From Deltaproteobacteria bacterium (GTDB lineage Bacteria; Myxococcota; B64-G9): a DNA stretch of 50,345 nucleotides. The position numbers and the translations under genes are program-made. The notes below the pieces were generated by a model. The model made no database searches. It was not told the DNA's origin and saw only the letters and a program-made list of their open reading frames with translations. The stretch spans positions 1-50,345 of the forward strand of contig JAFGRB010000192.1 in the NCBI GenBank assembly GCA_016935365.1, given 5' to 3'. The first letter of the stretch is position 1. Each line of letters starts with the position of its first letter. Below are positions 33,969 through 41,872 of this stretch, one piece after another.

Positions 33969-34493
33969 CTAGTCCTCCTCCATGTACGAGCTGGAGTCCT
34001 CGTCCTCGGGCTCATCGCCCTCGTCATCCATGCTCAAACGGTCGTCTTCCCGGTCGTCGCTCCCTGCGGCCTCCCGTTCGTTCGCCTCCGCCTCGGCCTC
34101 GGCCCGCGCGGCCTCGGCCGCTGCCCGGGCGGCAGCCTGCTCTGCCCGTGCGCGGTCCTCCGCCGCCTGCTCTGCCAGGCGGGCTTCCACGTCGACGCGA
34201 TCGGCGATCTTGACCGTCTGGTAGCGCACCACCGGCTCCATCATGCGCAGGTTGCGCTCGATCTCCCGGATGGCATCGGGGCCGCTCAAGTAGCAGAGCT
34301 GGACCATGATGCCCTTCGGGTTCTTGGCGACCTCGAAGGCCAGCCTCTTCTTGCCCCATACGTCGCATTTGAGAAAGCGGCCGCCGTCTCGCTCGACCAG
34401 CCCCTTGATGCGCTCGTTGACCTGGACGACGTTCTCGTCGCTCAGCTCGGGACGCAGGATGTAGAGGGTTTCGTACTCCCGCATCGCTTGCAT
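33969..34493 (-). CDS. rpsF: 30S ribosomal protein S6 with long acidic C-terminal extension
   Basis: A 174-residue protein. The first 100 residues are the S6 fold: MREYETLYILRPELSD, then WGKKRLAFEVAKNPKGI, and RMMEPVVRYQTVKI. Beyond this is an extension of about 70 residues: an Ala/Glu/Arg-rich helix followed by an Asp/Glu/Ser tail (DDEGDEPEDEDSSSYMEED). Many S6 proteins stop at 95-130 residues, so the tail is long; in some bacteria S6 carries RimK-added glutamates, and this is an inbuilt acidic version. ATG at 34491-34493 with AGGAGGAG upstream is preferred over an earlier start. First gene of the ribosomal run. Confidence 0.94.
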   Translation of the reverse strand: MQAMREYETLYILRPELSDENVVQVNERIKGLVERDGGRFLKCDVWGKKRLAFEVAKNPKGIMVQLCYLSGPDAIREIERNLRMMEPVVRYQTVKIADRVDVEARLAEQAAEDRARAEQAAARAAAEAARAEAEAEANEREAAGSDDREDDRLSMDDEGDEPEDEDSSSYMEED

Positions 34494-34520
34494 GTGCTCC
34501 TCCTTCCGGTTTGAGCAGCC

Positions 34521-34610
34521 CCCGGGTCCACGCCCGGGAGCAAGGAGTTGTCCTGCGGGCATGCGGGTGCCCGCAGACGGTATCGCATGCGGAGCGCTCG
34601 GACGCTCCGC
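34521..34610 (-). promoter_or_regulatory. Structured rpsF leader, candidate S6:S18 autoregulatory element
   Basis: The 130-bp gap between pth and rpsF holds three stem-loops read on the minus strand: an 8-bp stem with 6-nt loop (34589-34596 with 34603-34610), an 8-bp stem with 8-nt loop (34553-34560 with 34569-34576), and a CCCGGG/CCCGGG stem (34521-34526 with 34533-34538). The ribosome binding site follows. rpsF leaders in many bacteria bind the S6:S18 complex for feedback control; position and structure fit, but I have not matched the consensus. Confidence 0.4.
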
Positions 34611-34623
34611 GCTTTCGTGTTCT

Positions 34624-35229
34624 TCAGGGGGTGGTGAACCCCCCCCCTGAACGCTCTCCGGGTCTCCACGGGTTGAAGCGGTTCATGGCCGCGATCAGCC
34701 CTTCGGTGACTGTGCAGCAGGCCGCCTCCGCCGCTCGCTCCACGAGCCCGGCGGCCGCATCCAGCTCGCCCGGCTCGAAGGAATCCAGCACGAAGTCCGC
34801 AGCTTCTCGCGCGCCTGACGGACGGCCGACACCCATGCGGATGCGGCAGAACTCGGACGAGCCCAGCTGCTCGGCGATGGATCGCACCCCGCGGTGTCCG
34901 CCATCTCCACCTCCACGGCGGATCTGGATGCGGCCCAGCGTCAGGTCGATTTCGTCGTGGAGCACCAGGACGCGTTCCGGAGGCACCTCCAAGCTGCCGA
35001 TCGCCGCAGCCAGCGAGAGGCCGCTGAGGTTCATGTACGTCTGCGGCTTGAGCAGGCACACCTCGTGTCCGGCGATCCGCCCCCGGGCCAGCTCGGCCCG
35101 GAAGCGCCGCGCGCCCCAGCGCAGGCCACACCGCGCAGCCAGCCTGTCGGCGGCCCGGAAGCCCACGTTGTGCCGCATGTCCCGGTACTCCTCACCCGGA
35201 TTGCCAAGACCTGCAATGAGAAAGAGCAT
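34624..35229 (-). CDS. pth: Peptidyl-tRNA hydrolase
   Basis: A 201-residue cytoplasmic enzyme that frees tRNA from dropped-off peptidyl-tRNA. LIAGLGNPGEEYRDMRHNVG holds the conserved Asn and the catalytic His in the RHNVG motif; LKPQTYMNLSG and LVLHDEIDLTLGRIQIRRGGGDGGHRGV complete the active site. The ATG at 35227-35229 is chosen because the family begins just before this strand; the ribosome binding site is weak. The C-terminus is slightly longer than usual (RPGERSGGG tail). It follows rplY, a common arrangement that pairs two translation factors. Confidence 0.95.
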   Translation of the reverse strand: MLFLIAGLGNPGEEYRDMRHNVGFRAADRLAARCGLRWGARRFRAELARGRIAGHEVCLLKPQTYMNLSGLSLAAAIGSLEVPPERVLVLHDEIDLTLGRIQIRRGGGDGGHRGVRSIAEQLGSSEFCRIRMGVGRPSGAREAADFVLDSFEPGELDAAAGLVERAAEAACCTVTEGLIAAMNRFNPWRPGERSGGGFTTP

Positions 35230-35269
35230 GGAGCATCTCGCTCCTGGACGCGCGGCTCTCCCGCGTCCC

Positions 35270-35289
35270 ACCCGCGCAGCAGCGCGGGT
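35270..35289 (-). terminator. GC-rich hairpin directly after rplY
   Basis: CCCGCGC (35271-35277) and GCGCGGG (35282-35288) form a strong stem with a 4-nt loop, one A-T pair longer at the base, immediately after the rplY stop on the minus strand. With no T run it is more likely an RNA-stability or attenuation hairpin between rplY and pth than a full terminator. Confidence 0.4.
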
Positions 35290-35955
35290 CTACTTGTCCT
35301 TTTTGTCCTTGTCGCCCTCGGCCGGCTTGTCCTCCGGTGTGGCGGTCTCGCCCTCGGCTCCCTCGACGGCCTCGGCAGCGGCCTCCTCCTCGGGCTTCTC
35401 CTCCACCGTCGGTGCCAGCACGGCGCAGATGGTGAAGTTCCGGTCGTAGATCACCCGCACGCCTGCGGGCAGCTCGATGTCGGCGACGTGGACCACGTCT
35501 CCGATCTCCATGTCGGACACGTCGACGACCACCTTGTCGGGGAGGTTCGCCGGCAGGGCCTCGATCGTGACCACGCGCCGGGCCACCTGGAGCACGCCGC
35601 CCAGTTTCACACCCACGGGCCGGCCGGAGAGCTGCACTGGCACCTTGCGTTCCACCAGCTTGTCGGTGTCGACCCACAGGAAGTCCACGTGCACCAACGT
35701 GCGCTCGACGGGATCGCGCTGCAGCTCCTGGATGAAGACGGTGCGGTCCTCGGCGCCGTCGAGCTGGATGAGCGTGTTGAGGCCCCGGGGCCCGCCGAGG
35801 ATCTGCGACAGCTCCTTGGGATCCAGCGCGAGGGGCATCGTCTGCTTGCCTCGTCCGTAGCAAACCGCGGGGATCCGACCCGATCGGCGGATCTGCTTCG
35901 TCGACTGGGGTCCCAGCTCGGTCCTGGGCTCCACTTTCAGCTTCGGGATGTCCAT
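35290..35955 (-). CDS. rplY: 50S ribosomal protein L25 (CTC/general stress type)
   Basis: A 221-residue 5S rRNA-binding protein of the long CTC type. The N-terminal L25 domain includes RRSGRIPAVCYGRGKQ and FIQELQRDPVERTLVHVDF; the second beta-barrel domain has VPVQLSGRPVGVKLGGVLQVARR and VDVSDMEIGDVVHVADI. The last 40 residues are an acidic, Lys-ended tail (EEKPEEEAAAEAVEG to DKDKKDK). AGGAG lies upstream of the ATG at 35953-35955. It follows prs by 35 bp, the usual neighbour. Confidence 0.95.
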   Translation of the reverse strand: MDIPKLKVEPRTELGPQSTKQIRRSGRIPAVCYGRGKQTMPLALDPKELSQILGGPRGLNTLIQLDGAEDRTVFIQELQRDPVERTLVHVDFLWVDTDKLVERKVPVQLSGRPVGVKLGGVLQVARRVVTIEALPANLPDKVVVDVSDMEIGDVVHVADIELPAGVRVIYDRNFTICAVLAPTVEEKPEEEAAAEAVEGAEGETATPEDKPAEGDKDKKDK

Positions 35956-35990
35956 CGGCTCTTCGCTCCTGTCTGTCGACCCGGACGGCG

Positions 35991-36938
35991 CTAGACGAAC
36001 AGCGACGTGACCGAGTCCTGCATGTGAATCCTCCGGATGGCCTCGCCGAGCAAGGGGGCCACCGAGAGCACCTTGATCTTGTCGCACTTGCGAGCCGCCT
36101 CGTGCAACGGAATCGTGTCGGTCACCATCAGCTTCTCGATTGGGGACGCCTCGATGCGCTCGATGGCCGGCCCCGAGAGCACAGGGTGGACCGCATAGGC
36201 CAGCACGCGTCGGGCGCCGTTGTCCATCAGGGCCTGGGCGGCCTGCGTGATGGTGCCGGCCGTGTCGATCATGTCGTCGACCAGCACGGTGTCCTGCTCC
36301 TCGACCTCGCCGATGATGTTCATGATCTCGCACTGATTGGGACCGCTGCGGCGCTTGTCGATCACGGCCAGGTTGGACTTGAGACGCTTGGAGTATGCCC
36401 GGGCTCGCTCCGTGCCGCCGGCGTCTGGAGAGACGATGACCGGCGGTCGCTCGAAGCGGCGCCGCATGTCGTCGAGGATGACCGGGGCCGCGTAGAGGTG
36501 GTCGAAAGGGATGTTGAAGAAGCCCTGGATCTGGCCCGCGTGCAGGTCCAGCGCCACCACCCTGGAGGCCCCGCTGGTGCTGAGCATGTCGGACACCAGC
36601 TTGGCCGTGATGGGCGTGCGCGGCTTGACCTTGCGGTCCTGCCGGGCATAGCCGTAGTACGGGATGACCGCCACGATCTGGCTGGCGGAGGCCCGGCGCA
36701 TGGCGTCGATCATGATGAGGAGTTCCATCAGGTTGCGGTTGACCGGCTGGCAGGTGGACTGGACGATGAAGACGTCCCGGCCCCGGACGTTCTCTCCGAT
36801 CTCCACCATGATCTCGCCGTCCGAGAAGGAGCCCACCTCGCTCTTGCCGAGCGGGGCGTTGAGGTACTCGGTGATGGCCTCGGCCAGCGGCCTGTTGGCG
36901 TTGCCCGTGAAGATGAGCGGTGCTTCTGTCTGATACAC
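35991..36938 (-). CDS. prs: Ribose-phosphate pyrophosphokinase (PRPP synthase)
   Basis: A 315-residue enzyme that transfers diphosphate from ATP to ribose 5-phosphate, making PRPP for nucleotide, His and Trp synthesis. GEMVEIGENVRGRDVFIVQST (seen here as EIGENVRGRDVFIVQS), IPYYGYARQDRK, LDLHAGQIQGFF and the PRPP loop VLVDDMIDTAGT are all conserved. Start is GTG at 36936-36938 with GGGAGG upstream. Normal length and no insertions. It sits between spoVG and rplY. Confidence 0.96.
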   Translation of the reverse strand: MYQTEAPLIFTGNANRPLAEAITEYLNAPLGKSEVGSFSDGEIMVEIGENVRGRDVFIVQSTCQPVNRNLMELLIMIDAMRRASASQIVAVIPYYGYARQDRKVKPRTPITAKLVSDMLSTSGASRVVALDLHAGQIQGFFNIPFDHLYAAPVILDDMRRRFERPPVIVSPDAGGTERARAYSKRLKSNLAVIDKRRSGPNQCEIMNIIGEVEEQDTVLVDDMIDTAGTITQAAQALMDNGARRVLAYAVHPVLSGPAIERIEASPIEKLMVTDTIPLHEAARKCDKIKVLSVAPLLGEAIRRIHMQDSVTSLFV

Positions 36939-37018
36939 GGCTCGATCCTCCCGCAGGTGGAGTGCTCCTCCGCTCGGGTGGGCGCGATGGTCCAGCCCGG
37001 CGGTACGTCACGTCGAGA

Positions 37019-37387
37019 CTAGCCCTGGTCTTCTCCCGATGGAGGCTCCGTCGAGTCTGGCTCGTCGGACTCGGACGTCTCCTCGCCTCCGCTCAGCTTG
37101 CGGTCGCCGACCTCGGGAGGTGGGGCGCCGGTTCGCTCGAGCTCACGGCGATACTCGGCGAGGACCTTGGACTCGATCATCTCGCGCGTCTCCGTGTTGA
37201 GCGGGTGCGCGGTGTCCTTGAAGGTCCCGTCTTTGCGCTTCTTGCTGGGCATGGCCACGAAAAGACCGTTGTTGCCCTGGATCACCTTGAGATCCCGTAC
37301 GACGAAGCAGTGGTCGAAAGTGATCGTGGCGTAGGCCTTCAGCTTCTCTTCGTTCACGGGGAATACCCTGACTTCAGTGATTTCCAT
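37019..37387 (-). CDS. spoVG: SpoVG family RNA/DNA-binding regulator
   Basis: A 122-residue protein: [43 protein letters not shown] and [16 protein letters not shown] are the full SpoVG domain (about 1-85). SpoVG proteins bind nucleic acids, often RNA, and regulate diverse genes; in non-sporulating bacteria the role varies. The C-terminal 35 residues form an acidic Ser/Glu/Asp/Pro tail. GGGAGG lies before the ATG. The gene is 51 bp after ispE and 80 bp before prs, a typical neighbourhood. Confidence 0.95.
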   Translation of the reverse strand: MEITEVRVFPVNEEKLKAYATITFDHCFVVRDLKVIQGNNGLFVAMPSKKRKDGTFKDTAHPLNTETREMIESKVLAEYRRELERTGAPPPEVGDRKLSGGEETSESDEPDSTEPPSGEDQG

Positions 37388-37438
37388 GGTGGACCTCCCA
37401 TGTCCCCCCGGGCTCCGGTGAGACGCAAGTTGACAGCA

Positions 37439-38311
37439 TCACGTTGACCGCTTTGCCGAGTTGATACCCTTGACTTCCATGTATGTCCAGCCCTGCTCCC
37501 GCTTCACGCTTGCCAGCGCCCGCCGCGCGGCGGCCTCGCTCGCGAACAGGCCGAACACGCTGGGTCCGCTTCCGCTCATCGCCGCACACGCGGCGCCGGA
37601 TCCTCGCAGCGCTCTGCATACCCTGGCAATGTCCGGATGCAAGGACTCCGCCGTGGCCTGCAGGTCGTTGGCCGCCAGTGCGGCGATCCGCTCGAGCCCC
37701 AAAAATGGGCCGTCATATCTATCATCGTCCCGTGGTGATGTCAACGGGAAATTGGCGCTTTCAAAGACCCGTCGGGTCGACAGGCCATAGCGGGGGGAAG
37801 CCAGGACGAGCCAGAAAGGCGGCAGGTCGACCGGCGCGAGGCGCTCCCCCACACCCCGGGCCCAGCAGGGTCCGGGCTGCAGAAAGAAGGGCACGTCGGC
37901 GCCCAGCGACAGGGCGAGCGAGGCCAGCTCGTCATCCGGCAGCGCCTGATCGGAAAGCCGCTGCAGGGCGCGCAGCACCGCCGCGGCGTCCGAGCTCCCG
38001 CCGCCCAGCCCGGCCTGGACCGGGATCCGCTTCTCGAGCTCGATCTCCACGCCGAAGCGAGCCCCGCTCGCCTCGAGGTGGGCCAGGGCGGCCCTGGACG
38101 CCAGATTGTCCTTGTTTTCCAAATCGATGCGATCGGGACAGCGCAGGCGCACACCGGCGTTCTCCCCGCGCACCACCTCCAGGCTGTCGCAGAGGCCGAT
38201 CGGCGCCATGAGGCTTCTGAGCTCGTGAAAGCCGTCCGTTCGCCTGCCGAGCACCCTCAGGACAAGGTTGATCTTGGCCGGCGCCTGGATGCAGAGCCTG
38301 TCCGAGCCCAC
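37439..38311 (-). CDS. ispE: 4-diphosphocytidyl-2-C-methyl-D-erythritol kinase
   Basis: A 290-residue GHMP kinase of the MEP pathway, supplying isopentenyl diphosphate, the precursor used by the carotenoid genes elsewhere in the window. CIQAPAKINLVLRVLGRR is the N-terminal signature, IPVQAGLGGGSSDAAAV the ATP loop, and AAMSGSGPSVFGLF the third GHMP motif. I choose the GTG at 38309-38311 because GGAGG lies 7 nt upstream and the N-terminus then fits the family; an in-frame ATG eight codons earlier is the alternative. Confidence 0.94.
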   Translation of the reverse strand: MGSDRLCIQAPAKINLVLRVLGRRTDGFHELRSLMAPIGLCDSLEVVRGENAGVRLRCPDRIDLENKDNLASRAALAHLEASGARFGVEIELEKRIPVQAGLGGGSSDAAAVLRALQRLSDQALPDDELASLALSLGADVPFFLQPGPCWARGVGERLAPVDLPPFWLVLASPRYGLSTRRVFESANFPLTSPRDDDRYDGPFLGLERIAALAANDLQATAESLHPDIARVCRALRGSGAACAAMSGSGPSVFGLFASEAAARRALASVKREQGWTYMEVKGINSAKRST

Positions 38312-38382
38312 GCCACGTCCTCCGCCACCGATCATGCACGAATGGCTGCCAGGCCGCCAGCAGAACCTGGAGCCTGGACGTG

Positions 38383-38411
38383 TTGCACAGCAAAGCAAAA
38401 TCTGGCAGCAT
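38383..38411 (+). promoter_or_regulatory. Promoter candidate
   Basis: TTGCAC (38383-38388) and CAGCAT (38406-38411) are 17 bp apart in the gap between ispE and the divergent lipoprotein pair, 34 bp ahead of the ATG at 38445. The -10 is weak. Confidence 0.3.
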
Positions 38412-38444
38412 CCGGCCTGGAATCTGACCCTGTGGAGGCAGAGC

Positions 38445-38921
38445 ATGCAGCGCGCTGCATTCACGTGGCTGCCCGTCTTTTTGGCCTTCCTCGCCTGCGA
38501 GCGCGCACCGACCGGTCCGGAGGCGTGCTACCGGGCCTTCCACGCCGCGATCTCCGATGGCGATTGGGACGGGGCCGTCGTCATGCTGACCCCCGAGGCC
38601 CGGACGCGATTCGAGCGGGTGGGCGCGCAGCTGGCGGTCGCGCTGGACGAGGAGGTGCCCGATCCTCTGGCCTTCTTCCTCCGGGGCGTGCGCGCCGAGG
38701 TGGTCGGGCCGCTGCGGGAGGTCACGCGGCTGGATCGCGGCGAGAGCGGCCGCGCGACGCTGAAGGTCGTGGCCGGCGACTGCGAGCTGGACGGAGGAGG
38801 GCAGTGCGTCCAGCGCGAGGTCCACCTGCGCGAGCTGGGGGGCAGATGGCTGATCGAGCCCGAGCTGCCCGACTCGCTCGGCAAGGCTTCGCGCGCCCCG
38901 GTGAAAGGAGTCGAGAAATGA
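38445..38921 (+). CDS. Small lipoprotein, NTF2-like/DUF4878-like
   Basis: A 158-residue lipoprotein: signal ending FLAC (Cys17). GGAGG at 38434-38438 supports the ATG. The mature part opens ACYRAFHAAISDGDWDGAVVML, a helix pair seen in DUF4878 and other NTF2-like (cone-shaped) domains, and closes with a strand ending WLIEPEL, as in those folds. Three Cys are present after the lipid Cys. Ligand unknown. Its stop overlaps the next ATG by four bases (ATGA), so the two lipoproteins are translationally coupled. Confidence 0.7.
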   Translation: MQRAAFTWLPVFLAFLACERAPTGPEACYRAFHAAISDGDWDGAVVMLTPEARTRFERVGAQLAVALDEEVPDPLAFFLRGVRAEVVGPLREVTRLDRGESGRATLKVVAGDCELDGGGQCVQREVHLRELGGRWLIEPELPDSLGKASRAPVKGVEK

Positions 38922-40459
38922 AGCGCCTGTGGTCCATCGCAGCGGCTGCCGCTCTGCTTTCGGCCTGCGGACCGGCCAAGCAGAAAGGGCCCGAGGGCGG
39001 CGAGCAGGCCGCGGAGCCCGCGGTGAGCCAGCCCACACCGGCGCCCGCCCGCGGTCTTGCGCTCTCGGTCACGCACAGCATGATGGGCGAGATCCTGCAC
39101 CTGCTCGAGGGCGTCAGCATCTACCGCCGCGACATGCCCCGGGACGTCTTCAAGGCCTTCGAGGCGCGATACGGGCTGGACGCGGGCGATCGCAAGCTGC
39201 TTCGGCGATTTGCCTTCGCGCGCAACGAGCTGTGGGAAAAAGACGGCCGCGGCGAGGTCGAGCGCAGCTTCGCCAATCCGTTCGGACCCGAAGGGCTCTT
39301 CCCGCCCGCCGCACCCGGCCTGCAGGCGCGCTTCTGGCTCGCGGTGGTGGATTCGCCAGAGCCCGCCGCCGTACGCCGCTCGCTGGCCGGCATCGTCGAG
39401 CCGAGCGACGCCGAGAGCATCGCCGCCGCCCTGCAGCAGTTCACCCCCCGGGTAGCCGAGATCCTCAAGGCGGCGCCGGGCCATGCGGGCGCACCCGAGA
39501 AGCTCCAGGCCCTGCTGGCCCGTCCGGACGTCGTCGGGCTGATCGAGTCGCTGTCGCGCTTCTGCGGCCTGGAGCCCGCCGATCTGCGCATCCAGATCCA
39601 TCCCCTGTGGCTGCCCGCCGAGGCGACCGCGGAGGCCTTCTCCTGCGGCGATCACGTCTTCGTCGGTCTGCCCGAGGGCCGCGGCCCGGGTCCCATGCAG
39701 CTGGCCCTGTGCGTGCGCGAGCTGCTGCGCTGCATGCTGCGCAGGCTGCCCGCCGGCACCAAGGCCCTGGCCAGCGTGCGCTTCGTCGAGCGGGCCGGCT
39801 GGCAGGCGGGCTCCCGAGATGACTTCGCGCTCGTCGAGGGGCTGCTGGATGCAGCCGGCTACGGCCTGGCCGCACCCCTGGCCGCCGCGGGCCCGTCCGA
39901 GGTGCCGCCTTGGCCCGGCGCGGACGCCCGCAAGCGCCTGGCCGAGCGGCTCAGCCCGATCCTGCGCAAGCACCTGGCCGACGGCCGGAAGCTCGACGGC
40001 GTGTTCGCGCTCGAGGCGGCCCGGGCCCAGGTCGCAGCCAACCCGCCCAGGCCGGCGCACTTCGTCGACGGGGCCATGGTCATCGCCCAGGACGCCGCGC
40101 TGGCGCCCTTCAAGGCCAAGGTGACGCGATGGATCGTGTGGAAGTTCCCGCCCACGCAGCGCTACAACTACCCCCGCAAGCTCGACGAGGCGCCCGGCCG
40201 CAGCGTGCTCATGGTGCTCACCCCGCGCGATCTCAAGGAGCTTCCGGGCCGTTTCCCGAATCTGCCCAAGATCCAGAAGGCCATGGCCGAGGCCTACGAG
40301 GCGCTCAAGCGCAAGCGCGGCGTGATCGTCTGCCTGCCCCGCGCGTCGCGCGGCTACGTCTTCGTCATGGCGGCCAAGGGGCCCAAGGCCATGCAGGCGG
40401 TGGCCGATGCTTTCTTCAAGCTCGAGGCGGTACCGGGCAGGCCGGTCGAGGTCGACTGA
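38918..40459 (+). CDS. Lipoprotein, unknown function
   Basis: A 513-residue lipoprotein; signal ending LLSAC (Cys17), then a short Glu/Pro/Ala linker. AAGGAG lies 8 nt before the ATG. The mature protein is mainly alpha-helical in prediction (HSMMGEILHLLEGVSIY, RFAFARNELWEKD) and ends in an alpha/beta section with the strand pair VLMVLTPRDLKEL and GYVFVMAAKGPKAM. I see no catalytic signature and do not recognise the family. It is the second gene of a coupled pair with the small lipoprotein at 38445; both lie divergent from ispE. Confidence 0.65.
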   Translation: MKRLWSIAAAAALLSACGPAKQKGPEGGEQAAEPAVSQPTPAPARGLALSVTHSMMGEILHLLEGVSIYRRDMPRDVFKAFEARYGLDAGDRKLLRRFAFARNELWEKDGRGEVERSFANPFGPEGLFPPAAPGLQARFWLAVVDSPEPAAVRRSLAGIVEPSDAESIAAALQQFTPRVAEILKAAPGHAGAPEKLQALLARPDVVGLIESLSRFCGLEPADLRIQIHPLWLPAEATAEAFSCGDHVFVGLPEGRGPGPMQLALCVRELLRCMLRRLPAGTKALASVRFVERAGWQAGSRDDFALVEGLLDAAGYGLAAPLAAAGPSEVPPWPGADARKRLAERLSPILRKHLADGRKLDGVFALEAARAQVAANPPRPAHFVDGAMVIAQDAALAPFKAKVTRWIVWKFPPTQRYNYPRKLDEAPGRSVLMVLTPRDLKELPGRFPNLPKIQKAMAEAYEALKRKRGVIVCLPRASRGYVFVMAAKGPKAMQAVADAFFKLEAVPGRPVEVD

Positions 40460-40487
40460 GTACCCCCCTGTACGGCGACCGATGTGC

Positions 40488-40493
40488 TAGCAT
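40488..40493 (+). promoter_or_regulatory. -10 element abutting the lipase start (leaderless candidate)
   Basis: TAGCAT (40488-40493) in TGTGCTAGCAT ends 7 nt before the ATG at 40501, so transcription would begin on or next to the start codon. No Shine-Dalgarno sequence is present, and no clear -35 was found. Confidence 0.45.
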
Positions 40494-40500
40494 GTGACGT

Positions 40501-41853
40501 ATGTCGAGCCGGCTTCTGCTTCCGGTATGCCTGGCCGCCTGCTCGCTGTGCCTCGCGGCCTGCGCGGATCCGGTCCTGCACGGGCTGGATGCGGGCCTGG
40601 ATGCAGGCGCCGGCGAGGACGCCGCGGATGCGGCCGACGGAACTGCAGATGCAGATGAGGCAGCGGACGGCGGGGACGGCGGAGCGCGCTGCGAGGCGAT
40701 CGCCGTGCTGGAGCGCGGCGAGCTTACCGTGGATGGCGAGCTGCGGGAGGTCGTGCTGGGCGCCTGCGAGCGCCATCGCTACACCTTCGTGGCCGCCTAC
40801 CCGGCCCGGCTCGAGCTCGAGCTCGAGGTGGACGAGCCGCTCGGCGCGGCCCGGGCGCTGCTCCTCTACCCGGACGCCGAGGCGGGCGAGCCGCCTATCG
40901 CCGCACTGTCGGCGCTCGAGCCGGGCGAGCCGGCGGTGGGCCCCCTGGCGGTGCCGCGATCGGGCGAGCTGGTGATCGAGCTCGCCGCCTTCGAGCCGGA
41001 GCGTACGGGGCGCTACAGGCTCTGCCTTCGCTGCGCAGAGGGCTGCGAGCTCGAGTGCACCCGCTTTCCCATCGTGCTGGTCCACGGCTGGACGGGCTGG
41101 GACGAGATCGGCTCTTACACGTACTTCTACGGCGTGCCCGATCACCTCGAGCGCCGGGGATACGCGATCTACGTCGCCAGCCTCGACCCCTACAACTCGG
41201 TCGAGCTCCGCTCCGGGCAGCTGGCCGCGCAGGTCGAGGCGACCCTGGCCGATGCCCGCGCTCGCAAGGTCGACCTCATCGCCCACAGCCAGGGCGGGCT
41301 GGATTCCCGCAGGCTCATCAGCACGCTCGGCTTCGGCGATCGGATCTCGGCGCTGGTGACCGTGTCCACGCCCCACCGCGGCACGCCCCTGACGGACGTG
41401 GCCCTGGGCGTCCTGCCCGGCCCGGGCGAGGAGGCGCTGGCCTTCCTGCTCGAGTGGCTGGGGGCGACCGCGGTCGGCAGCCAGTCGGACGCGATCGCCT
41501 CGTTCGAGTCCATGACCGTCCAGTTCGTCGTCGAGGACTTCAACCCGGCCAACCCCGACGACGACCGGGTGGCCTACGTCTCCTATGCCGGACGGACCTG
41601 TCCGCTGGGCATCAGCTGCGGCGATGTCTGCGACGTGGAGATCCGCTGGTCCTACGACCTGCTCTGGCTGCTGGCCGGCGCGAACGACGGCGTCGTCCCG
41701 GTCGACAGCGCCGTGTGGGGCGACTACCGGGGCGAGATCCCGGCCGATCACTTCGACGAGATAGGCCAGTTACTAGGCGTGACCGGGCCCAACTTCGACC
41801 ACCAGGTCTTCTACTTGCAGCTCGCCCGCGACCTGGCCGCCGAGGGTCACTGA
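40501..41853 (+). CDS. Secreted lipoprotein lipase, alpha/beta hydrolase family I-like
   Basis: A 450-residue lipoprotein. The signal ends CLAAC (Cys21); an Asp/Ala/Gly-rich linker runs to about residue 60, followed by a small beta domain (65-180). The hydrolase domain begins FPIVLVHGWTGWDE, which supplies the oxyanion hole, and matches Pseudomonas family I lipases: nucleophile Ser263 in IAHSQGG, acid Asp396 in ANDGVVP, and His417 in ADHFDEIGQLLG, whose Asp and Gln also match the calcium-binding loop. STPHRGTP follows the nucleophile as in true lipases. Family I.1/I.2 enzymes often need a foldase; none is seen here. Expected to hydrolyse triacylglycerols at the cell surface. Confidence 0.83.
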   Translation: MSSRLLLPVCLAACSLCLAACADPVLHGLDAGLDAGAGEDAADAADGTADADEAADGGDGGARCEAIAVLERGELTVDGELREVVLGACERHRYTFVAAYPARLELELEVDEPLGAARALLLYPDAEAGEPPIAALSALEPGEPAVGPLAVPRSGELVIELAAFEPERTGRYRLCLRCAEGCELECTRFPIVLVHGWTGWDEIGSYTYFYGVPDHLERRGYAIYVASLDPYNSVELRSGQLAAQVEATLADARARKVDLIAHSQGGLDSRRLISTLGFGDRISALVTVSTPHRGTPLTDVALGVLPGPGEEALAFLLEWLGATAVGSQSDAIASFESMTVQFVVEDFNPANPDDDRVAYVSYAGRTCPLGISCGDVCDVEIRWSYDLLWLLAGANDGVVPVDSAVWGDYRGEIPADHFDEIGQLLGVTGPNFDHQVFYLQLARDLAAEGH

Positions 41854-41872
41854 GCAGCTGGTAGCTCTGTGA

